In this document: piece after piece, positions 32,933 through 40,937 of the stretch
Layout: the number at the start of each line of letters is the position of its first letter
Position numbering within the stretch: position 1 is the first letter of the stretch
Assembly: GCA_021151665.1 (NCBI GenBank)
Contig: JAGKWW010000002.1
Location: 1 to 64,000 of the forward strand
Length of the DNA: 64,000 bases
Source of the DNA: Flavobacteriaceae bacterium
Lineage (GTDB): Bacteria > Bacteroidota > Bacteroidia > Flavobacteriales > Flavobacteriaceae
Direction: 5' to 3'
Translations under genes and position numbers: made by a program
The notes under the pieces: generated by a model
What the model saw: only the letters and a program-made list of their open reading frames with translations
The model's database searches: none
Told to the model about the DNA's origin: nothing

Positions 32933-33670
32933 ATGAGCAGGACACTTGTTATAGGCGACATCCATGGTGCGCTAAAAGCATTACAGCAAATACTCGAACG
33001 GGCGGCGGTAACATCTGCCGACAGGCTCATTTTCCTGGGTGATTTTGTGGACGGATGGGGACAGTCTCCCGAAGTGGTCGACTTCCTGATACAGTTAAAG
33101 AGCTCGCACCAATGCATTTTTATGCGTGGCAATCACGACGACCTCCTGCTTTCGTGGTTAAAGACGGGCGAATATACCGAAGAGTGGTTTACCCACGGAG
33201 GACAGCTCACCACCGAGAAATATAGCGAGGTATCGGAAGAAAAAAAGCAGCTGCATATATTGTTCTTGGAAAGCCTTCGCGATTATTATCTCGACGATGA
33301 TAACCGCCTTTTTGTCCACGCAGGGTTTACCAACCTCAATGGCGTTAAGAATGAATACTACAGCCGGATGTTCTATTGGGAGCGAACCCTTTGGGAAACT
33401 GCGCTGGCTCTGGACAAGTCGATAGGTCACAACCATCCGTTATACCCTAAACGATTTACGCTCTACAAAGAAATCTTTATAGGGCACACACCCGTTACCC
33501 GGATTGGCAAAACGGTTCCCGTAAACATGGCTAACGTTTGGAATGTAGATACCGGCGCAGCTTTCAAGGGCCCGCTGACGATCATGGATGCCGATACTAA
33601 AGAATTCTGGCAGAGCGACTTGGTCTATACGCTGTATCCGGACGAAGACGGAAGAAACAAGCGCGGTTAA
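32933..33670 (+). CDS. PPP-type metallophosphoesterase / serine-threonine phosphatase-like protein
   Basis: A 245-aa cytoplasmic phosphoesterase. The metal-binding signature is complete: GDIHG (residues 8-12), GDFVDGWG (about 37-44), RGNHDD (about 64-69), with later His residues in FVHAGF and IGHTPV. This set is shared by bacterial PrpA-type protein phosphatases and diadenosine tetraphosphatases; which activity applies is not visible. A near-consensus box (TATCTTTA, 32907-32914) lies 18 nt before the ATG. The gene end overlaps the convergent cvpA stop by 4 nt. Confidence 0.88.
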   Translation: MSRTLVIGDIHGALKALQQILERAAVTSADRLIFLGDFVDGWGQSPEVVDFLIQLKSSHQCIFMRGNHDDLLLSWLKTGEYTEEWFTHGGQLTTEKYSEVSEEKKQLHILFLESLRDYYLDDDNRLFVHAGFTNLNGVKNEYYSRMFYWERTLWETALALDKSIGHNHPLYPKRFTLYKEIFIGHTPVTRIGKTVPVNMANVWNVDTGAAFKGPLTIMDADTKEFWQSDLVYTLYPDEDGRNKRG

Positions 33671-34140
33671 ACGTCTTTGTTGAATAATTCTTTCAGTACA
33701 GGGAAGATGCTGTCAGAAACTTTTACCAAAGGGTAAAAGAATGCCGACTTTTGCAGGGTTTCTTCTTTTGCAAAAATGTGCGAGCCGTTGATCTTTACGA
33801 AGAAATGGAGCAAAATGCTCAGGATCAGCGCCATTTTAATACCCCCGAACAGCGCTCCCAGAAGCCGTACGATAATGCCCAGCCCCGCCGCGTCGGTAAT
33901 GCGGTTAAGCACTTTGGCGAGCAGCGAAACACCGATAAGCACTGCAAAGAAAGTAATGAAGAATGCAGCAAGTGCTCCGTGTCCGGTAAAAGTCCCTATA
34001 AGGTTGGCGAGCTTAACCGCTACAAAAATGGCAAACAGCAATGAAAGCGTGCCTGCCAGTTCTTTAAAAAGCCCGCGCTGAAAACCCTTAACAACCCCGT
34101 AAGCCAGGAGTCCGCCGAGTATGATATCCATCAATGTCAT
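33667..34140 (-). CDS. cvpA: CvpA family inner-membrane protein
   Basis: A 157-aa protein with four TM helices (about 5-22, 28-48, 62-84, 100-120) and the CvpA start pattern DIILGGLLAYGVVKGFQRGLFKE. CvpA was named for colicin V production in E. coli. Its molecular function is unsettled, with roles in envelope homeostasis. Its -7 box (TACCTTTG, 34145-34152 on the minus strand) ends only 4 nt before the ATG at 34140. The mRNA is therefore leaderless or nearly so, or the true start is the ATG at 34133-ward codon 4 (MDIILG). Confidence 0.88.
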   Translation of the reverse strand: MTLMDIILGGLLAYGVVKGFQRGLFKELAGTLSLLFAIFVAVKLANLIGTFTGHGALAAFFITFFAVLIGVSLLAKVLNRITDAAGLGIIVRLLGALFGGIKMALILSILLHFFVKINGSHIFAKEETLQKSAFFYPLVKVSDSIFPVLKELFNKDV

Positions 34141-34144
34141 AGCG

Positions 34145-34152
34145 CAAAGGTA
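34145..34152 (-). promoter_or_regulatory. -7 box (TACCTTTG) abutting the cvpA start codon
   Basis: Minus-strand TACCTTTG, a full consensus match, ending 4 nt before the ATG at 34140. The predicted transcription start falls on or next to the start codon, compared with 15-25 nt for most genes here. Confidence 0.55.
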
Positions 34153-34194
34153 GGAGTAAACCGCATTCCTGCCAACAGCTAATCATTTACTCAC

Positions 34195-34202
34195 TATCTT
34201 TG
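34195..34202 (+). promoter_or_regulatory. -7 box (TATCTTTG) of the 118-aa conserved gene
   Basis: Full consensus match 15 nt before the ATG at 34218. It overlaps an alternative in-frame non-ATG start at 34200, so 34218 is preferred. Confidence 0.6.
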
Positions 34203-34217
34203 CCGCAAATTGCTACT

Positions 34218-34574
34218 ATGTCAAGAGACGAAAAACTAAAAGAACGCTGGGAACAGCTTGTAACGATACTTTCCGACAGGTTTGCCGACGGCGACCAGCT
34301 CGACCTCGATGCCATCATTTACCTGATCGGTGTACAGGAGTTGGGCCAGTTTAACCGGAAATTTAAAAAAGATGAGAAGGTAAACTTGATGCATATTGCT
34401 ATCTGCCGCCTGTTGGAACCCTATGGCTATTACGCCTTCGACTTTTTTGATGAGGAAGGCTGGCCGCATTATAGCGTGAAAGAACAGCTTCCGGCGCTTA
34501 AAGCCGGCGAGCAGGCCATTTTAATGAAAGGTGCCATCGTAGATTATTTCCTGGAAAGGGGAGTAATACAATAA
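34218..34574 (+). CDS. conserved hypothetical protein
   Basis: A 118-aa soluble protein (starting MSRDEKLKERWEQLV) without a signal peptide or TM segment. It is mostly helical by composition, with acidic patches and a PYGYYAFDFFDEEGWPHY motif near residues 73-90. I recognise it only as a small protein of the kind conserved in flavobacteria; no function is known to me. The start at 34218 is set by the -7 box at 34195-34202. It is a single-gene unit ended by a strong hairpin terminator. Confidence 0.75.
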   Translation: MSRDEKLKERWEQLVTILSDRFADGDQLDLDAIIYLIGVQELGQFNRKFKKDEKVNLMHIAICRLLEPYGYYAFDFFDEEGWPHYSVKEQLPALKAGEQAILMKGAIVDYFLERGVIQ

Positions 34575-34580
34575 AAAAAG

Positions 34581-34618
34581 AAAACCTGCGCAAACCAACT
34601 AAAGCGCAGGTTTTCCGG
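34581..34618 (+). terminator. strong hairpin terminator after the 118-aa gene
   Basis: AAAACCTGCGC (34581-34591) and GCGCAGGTTTT (34604-34614) form a perfect 11-bp stem with a 12-nt loop, preceded by an A-run. Confidence 0.85.
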
Positions 34619-34623
34619 AAAAA

Positions 34624-34647
34624 CAAATTGCAGGAGGCGGCAATTTG
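34624..34647. other. short palindrome with AGGAGG in its loop
   Basis: CAAATTGC (34624-34631) and GCAATTTG (34640-34647) form a perfect 8-bp stem whose loop is AGGAGGCG. The surrounding 34615-34859 is otherwise non-coding and holds only the pheS -7 box. No ORF follows the AGGAGG at a usable distance. It could be a protein-binding site or a small RNA element. Confidence 0.35.
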
Positions 34648-34831
34648 CAGTAACAGCATTAACAAACTAATTTCAAATTTAACGATGCAAAACAGGGGGC
34701 TGTTACAATTATACTAACGCTGTGTTCTAACTAATATTTGCTTTGTGAGGCCAATGCCCGAAATGTAGCGGTAAACCTAATTTATTGCAACCCCGGCAAC
34801 ATAATATGGCAGCAGACAATTTTAAAATACC

Positions 34832-34839
34832 TAAATTTG
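34832..34839 (+). promoter_or_regulatory. -7 box (TAAATTTG) of pheS
   Basis: Full consensus match 20 nt before the ATG at 34860. Confidence 0.55.
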
Positions 34840-34859
34840 CAGACCTTATTTGATTACCA

Positions 34860-35879
34860 ATGATAGACAAGATTAAAGGGCATATTGCCGAAGCAGAAGC
34901 ATTTAGTACGCAGAACAAAGAGGAACTTGAGGCTTTCCGGATTAAATTCCTGGGCAAGAAAGGGATACTAAATGATTTTTTTGCTGAGTTTAAGAATGTA
35001 CCGAACGACCAGAAGAAAGAATTCGGGCAGGTGATCAATGCGTTGAAGAAAGCTGCTGAAGACAAAGTAGCCGATATTCAGCAGGCCATGGAAAACAAAG
35101 AGGAGAGCAAAGGCGTGTACGGCGACCTTTCGCGCCCTGGCGAACCGTTTCAGGTGGGTTCCCGCCATCCGATATCTATCGTAAAGAACCAGATCATCGA
35201 TATCTTTTCAACTATTGGCTTCAACGTGAGCGAAGGCCCCGAAATTGAGGATGACTGGCATAACTTTACAGCGCTCAACCTGCCGGAGTACCACCCGGCA
35301 CGCGATATGCAGGATACCTTCTTCATCCAGACCAACCCCGATGTGCTGTTACGTACACACACCTCTTCGGTGCAGGTACGGTATATGGAAGAGAACAAGC
35401 CGCCCATCCGTACGATTTCGCCCGGGCGTGTGTACCGCAACGAGGCAATTTCGTCGCGTTCGCTGTGCACCTTCCACCAGGTAGAAGGCCTTTACATTGA
35501 TAAAGACGTTTCGTTTGCCGACCTGAAGCAGACACTTCAATATTTCACTAAAGAGATGTTTGGCAAGAGCAAGATAAGGCTTCGCCCATCGTACTTTCCA
35601 TTTACAGAGCCAAGTGCAGAAGTAGATGTGTACTGGGGACTGAAGACAGAGGTAGACTACCGCATTACCAAAGGGACCGGCTGGCTCGAGATCATGGGCT
35701 GTGGTATGATTGACCCCAATGTCCTTAAGAACTGTAACATTGACCCGACAAAATACAACGGTTTTGCTTTTGGTATGGGCATCGAGCGTATCGCACTACT
35801 CATGTACCAGATAGGCGACATCCGTATGTTCTATGAAAACGACGTTCGTTTCCTTGAGCAGTTTAAATCGAGTATTTAA
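34860..35879 (+). CDS. pheS: phenylalanine--tRNA ligase subunit alpha
   Basis: A 339-aa catalytic subunit of the class II (alpha-beta)2 PheRS, which charges tRNA-Phe. It has an N-terminal coiled-coil arm (about 1-85), then the aminoacylation domain with motif 2 (RVYRNEAISSRSLCTFHQVEGLYID), the phenylalanine pocket region (RPSYFPFTEPSAEVD) and motif 3 (GFAFGMGIERIAL). Its length is normal. The beta subunit gene (pheT) is not adjacent, as is common in Bacteroidota. The transcript has a short leader from the TAAATTTG box and ends at a bidirectional terminator. Confidence 0.96.
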   Translation: MIDKIKGHIAEAEAFSTQNKEELEAFRIKFLGKKGILNDFFAEFKNVPNDQKKEFGQVINALKKAAEDKVADIQQAMENKEESKGVYGDLSRPGEPFQVGSRHPISIVKNQIIDIFSTIGFNVSEGPEIEDDWHNFTALNLPEYHPARDMQDTFFIQTNPDVLLRTHTSSVQVRYMEENKPPIRTISPGRVYRNEAISSRSLCTFHQVEGLYIDKDVSFADLKQTLQYFTKEMFGKSKIRLRPSYFPFTEPSAEVDVYWGLKTEVDYRITKGTGWLEIMGCGMIDPNVLKNCNIDPTKYNGFAFGMGIERIALLMYQIGDIRMFYENDVRFLEQFKSSI

Positions 35880-35883
35880 AAAA

Positions 35884-35917
35884 AATAAGCCACGAGATTA
35901 TTCGTGGCTTATTTTTT
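35884..35917. terminator. bidirectional terminator between pheS and the NlpE-like gene
   Basis: AATAAGCCACGA (35884-35895) and TCGTGGCTTATT (35902-35913) form a perfect 12-bp stem with a 6-nt loop, flanked by A- and T-runs on the two sides. Confidence 0.88.
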
Positions 35918-36377
35918 ACTTCACCCTTTTTAGCAAATATCTGTCCTGAGGCGCACCTTTTTCAGGATCGCCAAACTTGTCCAGCTTTTTAAGCATGCCA
36001 TTATCTACCAAAAACTTCAGGTGATCGCCTTCGGCATCGAGGGTAACGGTACTTTTGCTCCTGTCAAAATGATAGGAACCATTGTAAATATTTGGCTTGT
36101 CGTCTAACCCTAACGCCTGAGACGACAGCGTATAGCTGCTGTCCGCACGCACTTCAATCTGCGTTTCCAGGCCGCTGCATCCGCTATAGCATGGCAGTAC
36201 CCCCGCATATTTTCCCATCCATGAAGCAGGTTCTTCTTTTGCCGTTACAGCCACAGGAGCCGGCGCTACAGGAGGGACTTCGGTTACAGGGTTGTTTTGC
36301 GCATCTGCCGGTTTTTCGCCATCTTTGCATCCGCCCAGCGCCAAAAGACCAAGGCATAACAATTGCATAATTTTCAT
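35916..36377 (-). CDS. NlpE-like copper/envelope-stress lipoprotein
   Basis: A 153-aa outer-membrane lipoprotein. The start at 36377 (MKIMQLLCLGLLALGGC) gives a good signal peptide with a lipobox; Cys17 would be lipidated. A Pro/Ala-rich linker follows, then an NlpE N-terminal-type domain: YAGVLPCYSGCSGLETQIEV has the CxxxC-like pair, and DSSYTLSSQALG and YNGSYHFD are typical. NlpE proteins in enterobacteria report lipoprotein-sorting and copper stress; here the ligand is unknown. Confidence 0.82.
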   Translation of the reverse strand: MKIMQLLCLGLLALGGCKDGEKPADAQNNPVTEVPPVAPAPVAVTAKEEPASWMGKYAGVLPCYSGCSGLETQIEVRADSSYTLSSQALGLDDKPNIYNGSYHFDRSKSTVTLDAEGDHLKFLVDNGMLKKLDKFGDPEKGAPQDRYLLKRVK

Positions 36378-36436
36378 AAAGAATTGTTTTAATGTCACTA
36401 AGGTAGCCTATGCCGGCTGCAAAATGTATTAAAGAA

Positions 36437-36844
36437 ATGAGAAAAGATATCACGATACCCAAAGTAGAAAATGTATATGTAGCCGCCCTACAGGAGTGGA
36501 ATGACGACTTTATGGAGAACACATGGTATGCCTACCTGGTGAATGATAGTGCGGAAAAACTGGAAATGGCCATTGTAGTATCCTCGGCATCGGGGGAGAT
36601 AGATGGGGAGATGCGCAAAACAGGCAACATGCGCCATGCGTTTGCCGAAGTATTGCCTGACACAGCCGTAAAGATCGAGATGATCGACGAGAGCGTATTG
36701 CAATTATCCAATAGTTTTATGGTGACCTTCTTTAAAGGAAGTACACTTTACGACAGGAACTTCGTGTTCCGCGCCGGGGCTATTTCAAAAGAAAATGCCG
36801 AAGAAGTACCTGTAATCTTTAAGGATGGGGTGTTGGCGAAGTAA
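36437..36844 (+). CDS. conserved hypothetical protein
   Basis: A 135-aa soluble protein starting MRKDITIPKVENVYVAAL. This start was chosen because the upstream codons from 36410 read MPAAKCIKE, without family character. It contains beta-rich segments (NTWYAYLVNDSAEKLEMAIVV, IVVSSASGEIDGEMRKTG) and no TM or signal sequence. I recognise the pattern as a small uncharacterised Bacteroidota protein but can give no function. It is divergent from the NlpE-like gene. Confidence 0.7.
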   Translation: MRKDITIPKVENVYVAALQEWNDDFMENTWYAYLVNDSAEKLEMAIVVSSASGEIDGEMRKTGNMRHAFAEVLPDTAVKIEMIDESVLQLSNSFMVTFFKGSTLYDRNFVFRAGAISKENAEEVPVIFKDGVLAK

Positions 36845-37431
36845 CCTCTACTTCATTTAGCCTGATATATCCTTTGTCGGCCATTCTTTTAATCGCCTTG
36901 TAATCAGTTGCATCTTTCGACATGAAAAAGCTGTAAAGCTCAAATTCTTTATCGGTCATATTGCCAAGAGCATATTCTTTTTTCAGGATCTTACCGATTG
37001 GTTTGCGCTTCTCATACGGCATATCTACAAAATGTTCTATAAAGCTGCTATATTCTTTTCCCGGGGCGTATTTCACCCACATAACCATAAGTGTCCAGTA
37101 TATTTTTAGCAAGCAGGTAATTGGCTTTATTGATAGCTTCGCGTAACTCCTGCCAATTTTTTGGCTTTCCTTGCAGATGTGTTTGAATATCTATCGAAGG
37201 AATGGGATTGTTGGCCAACAAAGTATCTGCATAGAACTTTTCGAATACACGGTCTGCTTTAAGCCGGTCGATATATGTCATAGAGTACCCCTTTTGTTTA
37301 ACCTGATACAGGTAATGCATGAAAAAAAGTTGATCGCGTATTAGATCTTTGTCACGCTGCAGTAGGGAGTCTTTGCTTGTCTGACCGATGAGAGTAAAGG
37401 GCAATAACAGAAATAGTAATAGTGCTTTCAT
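36819..37431 (-). pseudogene. frameshifted paralog of the secreted 204-aa protein
   Basis: Two overlapping reading frames together match the upstream paralog (37436-38050) end to end. The first part (37431 down to about 37075, MKALLLFLLLPFTLIG...TYGYVG) then shifts to a frame reading YAPGKEYSSFIEHFVDMPY...PIGKILKKEYALG. Removing one A from the GAAATA near 37085-37090 restores a continuous ORF of about 203 codons. The break lies near homopolymer-rich sequence (CCCC, GGG, AAAA), so an assembly or sequencing error is possible. Otherwise it is a recently decayed duplicate. Signal peptide and C-terminal part are intact in sequence. Confidence 0.82.
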
Positions 37432-37435
37432 AATC

Positions 37436-38050
37436 TTACTTGTCATTCGTTTTCGTCACATCTTTTGAAGACACTTTAAAAAAACCTTTCTCCGCCATTT
37501 TGTTGATCGATCTTTCATCAGTAGCATTTTTGGACATGAGAAAGCCAAAGAGTTCATATTCCCGGTCTGTCATTCGCCCGAGCTTATACTCGCCTTTCAA
37601 TATTTTTCCTATCGGCCGGCGGTCTTCGTACGACATGTTTGCAAATTGCTCAATCAACGTTCCGCCCCGGGGCTCACCAAGTCGCTTTGTGCTTAGATAG
37701 CCATACGTTTTGAGGATGTCAAAAGCCATCTCATAATTAGCATTGGCAATTGCGTCTGAAAGTTCTTTCCAGTTCTTTGGCCTGGCTTTAAGATGCGATG
37801 CAATATTCATCGATGGCACGGGATTCTTTGCGATGAGCGTGTCATTATAAAACTGCTCAAATACCCGGTCCGATTTCAGCCGTTGCATATACCCCATGCA
37901 CTGGCCCCTTAACCCGTACGGCCGCAGGTAGTCCATAAACTTTAGTTTTGCGATGATAATCTCGCGGTCGCGCTGCAAGAGGGAGTCTTTATCTGCCTGG
38001 GCTGCTGCCACTATCGGCAATAATAGCAGGAGAAAAAGTAATTTCTTCAT
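37436..38050 (-). CDS. secreted hypothetical protein, intact paralog of the downstream pseudogene
   Basis: A 204-aa protein with a signal peptide (MKKLLFLLLLLPIVAAAQA). The start at 38050 is supported by a -7 box (TATCTTTG on minus, 38072-38079), which excludes the longer start at 38074. The mature part is helical and charged (LLQRDREIIIAKLKFMDYL, RPKNWKELSDAI, RRPIGKILKGEYKLGRMTDREYEL). There is no domain I can name. A broken copy follows 4 nt downstream on the same strand. Confidence 0.75.
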   Translation of the reverse strand: MKKLLFLLLLLPIVAAAQADKDSLLQRDREIIIAKLKFMDYLRPYGLRGQCMGYMQRLKSDRVFEQFYNDTLIAKNPVPSMNIASHLKARPKNWKELSDAIANANYEMAFDILKTYGYLSTKRLGEPRGGTLIEQFANMSYEDRRPIGKILKGEYKLGRMTDREYELFGFLMSKNATDERSINKMAEKGFFKVSSKDVTKTNDK

Positions 38051-38071
38051 TGGTAAGCAGTGTTGGTAAGC

Positions 38072-38079
38072 CAAAGATA
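38072..38079 (-). promoter_or_regulatory. -7 box (TATCTTTG) of the secreted 204-aa protein gene
   Basis: Full consensus match on the minus strand, 21 nt before the ATG at 38050. It fixes the start of that gene. Confidence 0.6.
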
Positions 38080-38114
38080 ATTAATTTGCGCTGCAAACAA
38101 CACTACGCCTTCTC

Positions 38115-40934
38115 ATGAAAAAAGTCTACCTGCTGGCGCTGCTGGCAGCATTAAACGCAACCGCACAGCAAAGCTTCTCAAAATTCGTTAATCCCTTTAT
38201 CGGCACCGGCGGTCATGGGCATACTTTTCCGGGTGCGACAGTGCCTTTCGGTATGGTGCAGCTCAGCCCCGACACCCGGATAGATGGCAGTTGGGACGGA
38301 TGCAGCGGCTACCATTATAGCGACAACGTTATCTACGGATTTTCACATACCCACCTTAACGGCACCGGCGTATCAGATTTTGGCGATATCATGCTGATGC
38401 CAACCATGAGCACACCATCGTTGAATAATAAGGATTATTTATCGCCGTTCTCGCACGCCAATGAGAAGGCTTCGGCAGGATATTATTCAGTTAAGCTTGA
38501 TGATGATAGCATCCTCGCCGAGCTTACCGCCACCCCGCGCGTGGGTATGCATCGCTATACTTTTAGCAAAAAAGGGCAGGCGAATATTATCCTCGACCTG
38601 AACCACCGTGACAAACTACTGATGGGCGAGGTGCGCCTTATCAACAGCAAAACCATCGAAGTACTGAGGCGCAGTGAGGCCTGGGCGCGCGACCAATATG
38701 TCTACGCCCGTATTGAGTTCAGCAAACCGGTAAAGGTGACTGCCGTAAACAATAACGCGTTTGCACCCGCTAAAGTTACCGATACGGTTTTTGCGGGATC
38801 GATGTTGGCATTAAGCTTTAGCGCCGATGTAAAAAAAGGCGAACAGCTGCTGGTTAAGGTAGCGCTTTCGCCTACCGGGTACGAAGGTGCTGCAAAGAAC
38901 ATGGCCGCCGAACTTCCTAAGTGGGATTTTGATAAAACGCGGAAGGCTGCCGCTGCGCTTTGGGAAAAGGAACTCAGCAAAATCGACATCACAACTCAGG
39001 ATAAAGAAAAACAAACAATCTTTTACACTGCCTTGTACCATACCATGATGCAGCCGAACATTGCTATGGATGTTGACGGCATGTACCGTGGGCGAGACAA
39101 CCAGCTGCATAAAGCGGAAGGGTTCGACTATTATTCGGTATTCTCGCTGTGGGATACGTTTCGCGCAGCCCACCCGCTCTACACCCTGATCGATAAAAAG
39201 CGTACTGCTGATTTCATCAATACCTTTATAAAACAATACGAGCAGGGTGGCAGGCTGCCGGTATGGGAACTGGCGTCGAACGAAACCGACTGCATGATAG
39301 GTTACCACTCGGTTTCTGTAATGGCCGACGCGATGGCCAAAGGCATTAAAGGATTCGATTATGAAAAAGCTTTCGAGGCCGCAAAGCATAGCGCCATGCT
39401 CGATATTTTCGGGCTGGATGCCTACAAAGTAAGTAGCTACATAAGCATCGATGATGAGCACGAAAGCGTTTCTAAAACCGTGGAATACGCTTACGACGAC
39501 TGGTGCATTGCCCAAATGGCAAAACTGCTCGGTAAGACGGCAGATTACGATGAGTTCATGATGAGGTCGCAAAACTGGAAAAACCTCTTTGACCCTTCTA
39601 CCGGCCACATGCGCCCACGAAAAAACGGCGGATGGGATAAGCCCTTCGACGCGCGTGAGGTGAACAACAATTACACAGAGGGCAACAGCTGGCAGTATAC
39701 CTTTTTTGTGCCCCACGATATCGGGGGCCTTGCCGATAGCTATGGCGGCCAGGAGCAATTTGAGGCAAAGCTCGACGAGATGTTTTCTTCGCCTTCGGCA
39801 ACAACCGGACGGGAACAGGTAGACATAACAGGGCTGGTAGGACAGTATGCGCACGGCAATGAACCCAGCCATCATATGGCATACCTGTACAATTATGCCG
39901 GAAGGCCTGAAAAGACAAAAGAGAAAGTGCATTACATGCTCGACAATTTTTATAAGAATGCACCCGACGGGCTGATAGGAAACGAAGACTGTGGGCAGAT
40001 GAGTGCCTGGTACGTACTAAGTAGTATGGGGATGTATGCCGTATGCCCCGGCATGCCGGGCTGGGACCTTACCGAGCCTTATTTTGATTTTGTGAAGGTA
40101 CGTTTCGATGATGGAAAATATGGGAACGTTTCTAAAGCCGGTACCGATGAAGAGCGCAGTAATTTTGGCTTTCCTTCCCTTTATGGCAAAACCTTCAGGG
40201 AATCTTCGGGGGTGCTGATTCCCGTTCCGGTTATAGACGCACCGGCCAAATCGTTTAAGGAGAAAATGACGGTGAGTTTACAGCCTTTGACTGATGGAGG
40301 CGAGCTATGGTACCGGGTGAGCGGCGCGTCATCGGCGACAAAAGAACTTGGTTTCCGTAAATATGCCGGTCCGTTTGAAATCAATGAATCGTGTGCCGTT
40401 GAAGCCTACGTGGACAACTTTGGGGAGAAAAGCAAATCTTCTTTAGCCCATTTCGTTAAAAAACCCAACAATTATAGCATAGATATCAGGGCGCAGTACA
40501 ACCGCCAGTACCATGCGGGCGGACCCGAAGGGCTTATTGACGGTATCCTGGGCAGTGAAAACTGGCGCAAGGGCGACTGGCAGGGATATCAGGGCCAGGA
40601 CTTTGAAGCTGTGGTCGACCTGCAGAAGCCGATGAAGCTGACTGAAGTTTCAGCCCGTTTCCTGCAAGACTCACGTTCATGGATACTTATGCCCACAAAG
40701 GTGGAGTATTACACCTCTTTCGATAATAAAACTTTTACTTTGGCGGCGACTGTTTTAACCGATACCGACCCGCGGACCGACAAAACGATTATAAAAGATT
40801 TCACGGCCAACCTGAACATGCAGAATGCGCGATATGTGAAGGTAAAAGCTTATAACTTCGGAAGGTTGCCGCAATGGCATCAGGGAGCAGGGGGAGAGGC
40901 CTTTATTTTTATAGATGAGATAACGGTGAAATAA
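38115..40934 (+). CDS. GH92 family alpha-1,2-mannosidase with C-terminal F5/8 type C-like domain
   Basis: A 939-aa secreted Ca2+-dependent exo-alpha-mannosidase of glycoside hydrolase family 92, which trims N-glycans or yeast mannan. The signal peptide ends at NATAQ. Family motifs are present: NPFIGTGGHGHTFPGATVPFGMVQLSPDT (residues about 26-54), GFSHTHLNGTG, SLWDTFRAAHPL, GNEPSHHMAYLYNYAG, and GNEDCGQMSAWYVLSSMGMYAVCPG with the catalytic Glu/Asp region. A discoidin-like domain (about 780-939) probably binds glycan. It is not accompanied by SusC/D genes, so it is not in a classical PUL here. Its stop is 3 nt from the convergent terC stop. Confidence 0.93.
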   Translation: MKKVYLLALLAALNATAQQSFSKFVNPFIGTGGHGHTFPGATVPFGMVQLSPDTRIDGSWDGCSGYHYSDNVIYGFSHTHLNGTGVSDFGDIMLMPTMSTPSLNNKDYLSPFSHANEKASAGYYSVKLDDDSILAELTATPRVGMHRYTFSKKGQANIILDLNHRDKLLMGEVRLINSKTIEVLRRSEAWARDQYVYARIEFSKPVKVTAVNNNAFAPAKVTDTVFAGSMLALSFSADVKKGEQLLVKVALSPTGYEGAAKNMAAELPKWDFDKTRKAAAALWEKELSKIDITTQDKEKQTIFYTALYHTMMQPNIAMDVDGMYRGRDNQLHKAEGFDYYSVFSLWDTFRAAHPLYTLIDKKRTADFINTFIKQYEQGGRLPVWELASNETDCMIGYHSVSVMADAMAKGIKGFDYEKAFEAAKHSAMLDIFGLDAYKVSSYISIDDEHESVSKTVEYAYDDWCIAQMAKLLGKTADYDEFMMRSQNWKNLFDPSTGHMRPRKNGGWDKPFDAREVNNNYTEGNSWQYTFFVPHDIGGLADSYGGQEQFEAKLDEMFSSPSATTGREQVDITGLVGQYAHGNEPSHHMAYLYNYAGRPEKTKEKVHYMLDNFYKNAPDGLIGNEDCGQMSAWYVLSSMGMYAVCPGMPGWDLTEPYFDFVKVRFDDGKYGNVSKAGTDEERSNFGFPSLYGKTFRESSGVLIPVPVIDAPAKSFKEKMTVSLQPLTDGGELWYRVSGASSATKELGFRKYAGPFEINESCAVEAYVDNFGEKSKSSLAHFVKKPNNYSIDIRAQYNRQYHAGGPEGLIDGILGSENWRKGDWQGYQGQDFEAVVDLQKPMKLTEVSARFLQDSRSWILMPTKVEYYTSFDNKTFTLAATVLTDTDPRTDKTIIKDFTANLNMQNARYVKVKAYNFGRLPQWHQGAGGEAFIFIDEITVK

Positions 40935-40937
40935 TCC

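Noticed and set aside
38811..39932. Minus-strand ORF of 373 codons inside the GH92 gene
   Set aside because: The GH92 frame has all family motifs. The antisense frame has no recognisable domain and reflects codon bias.
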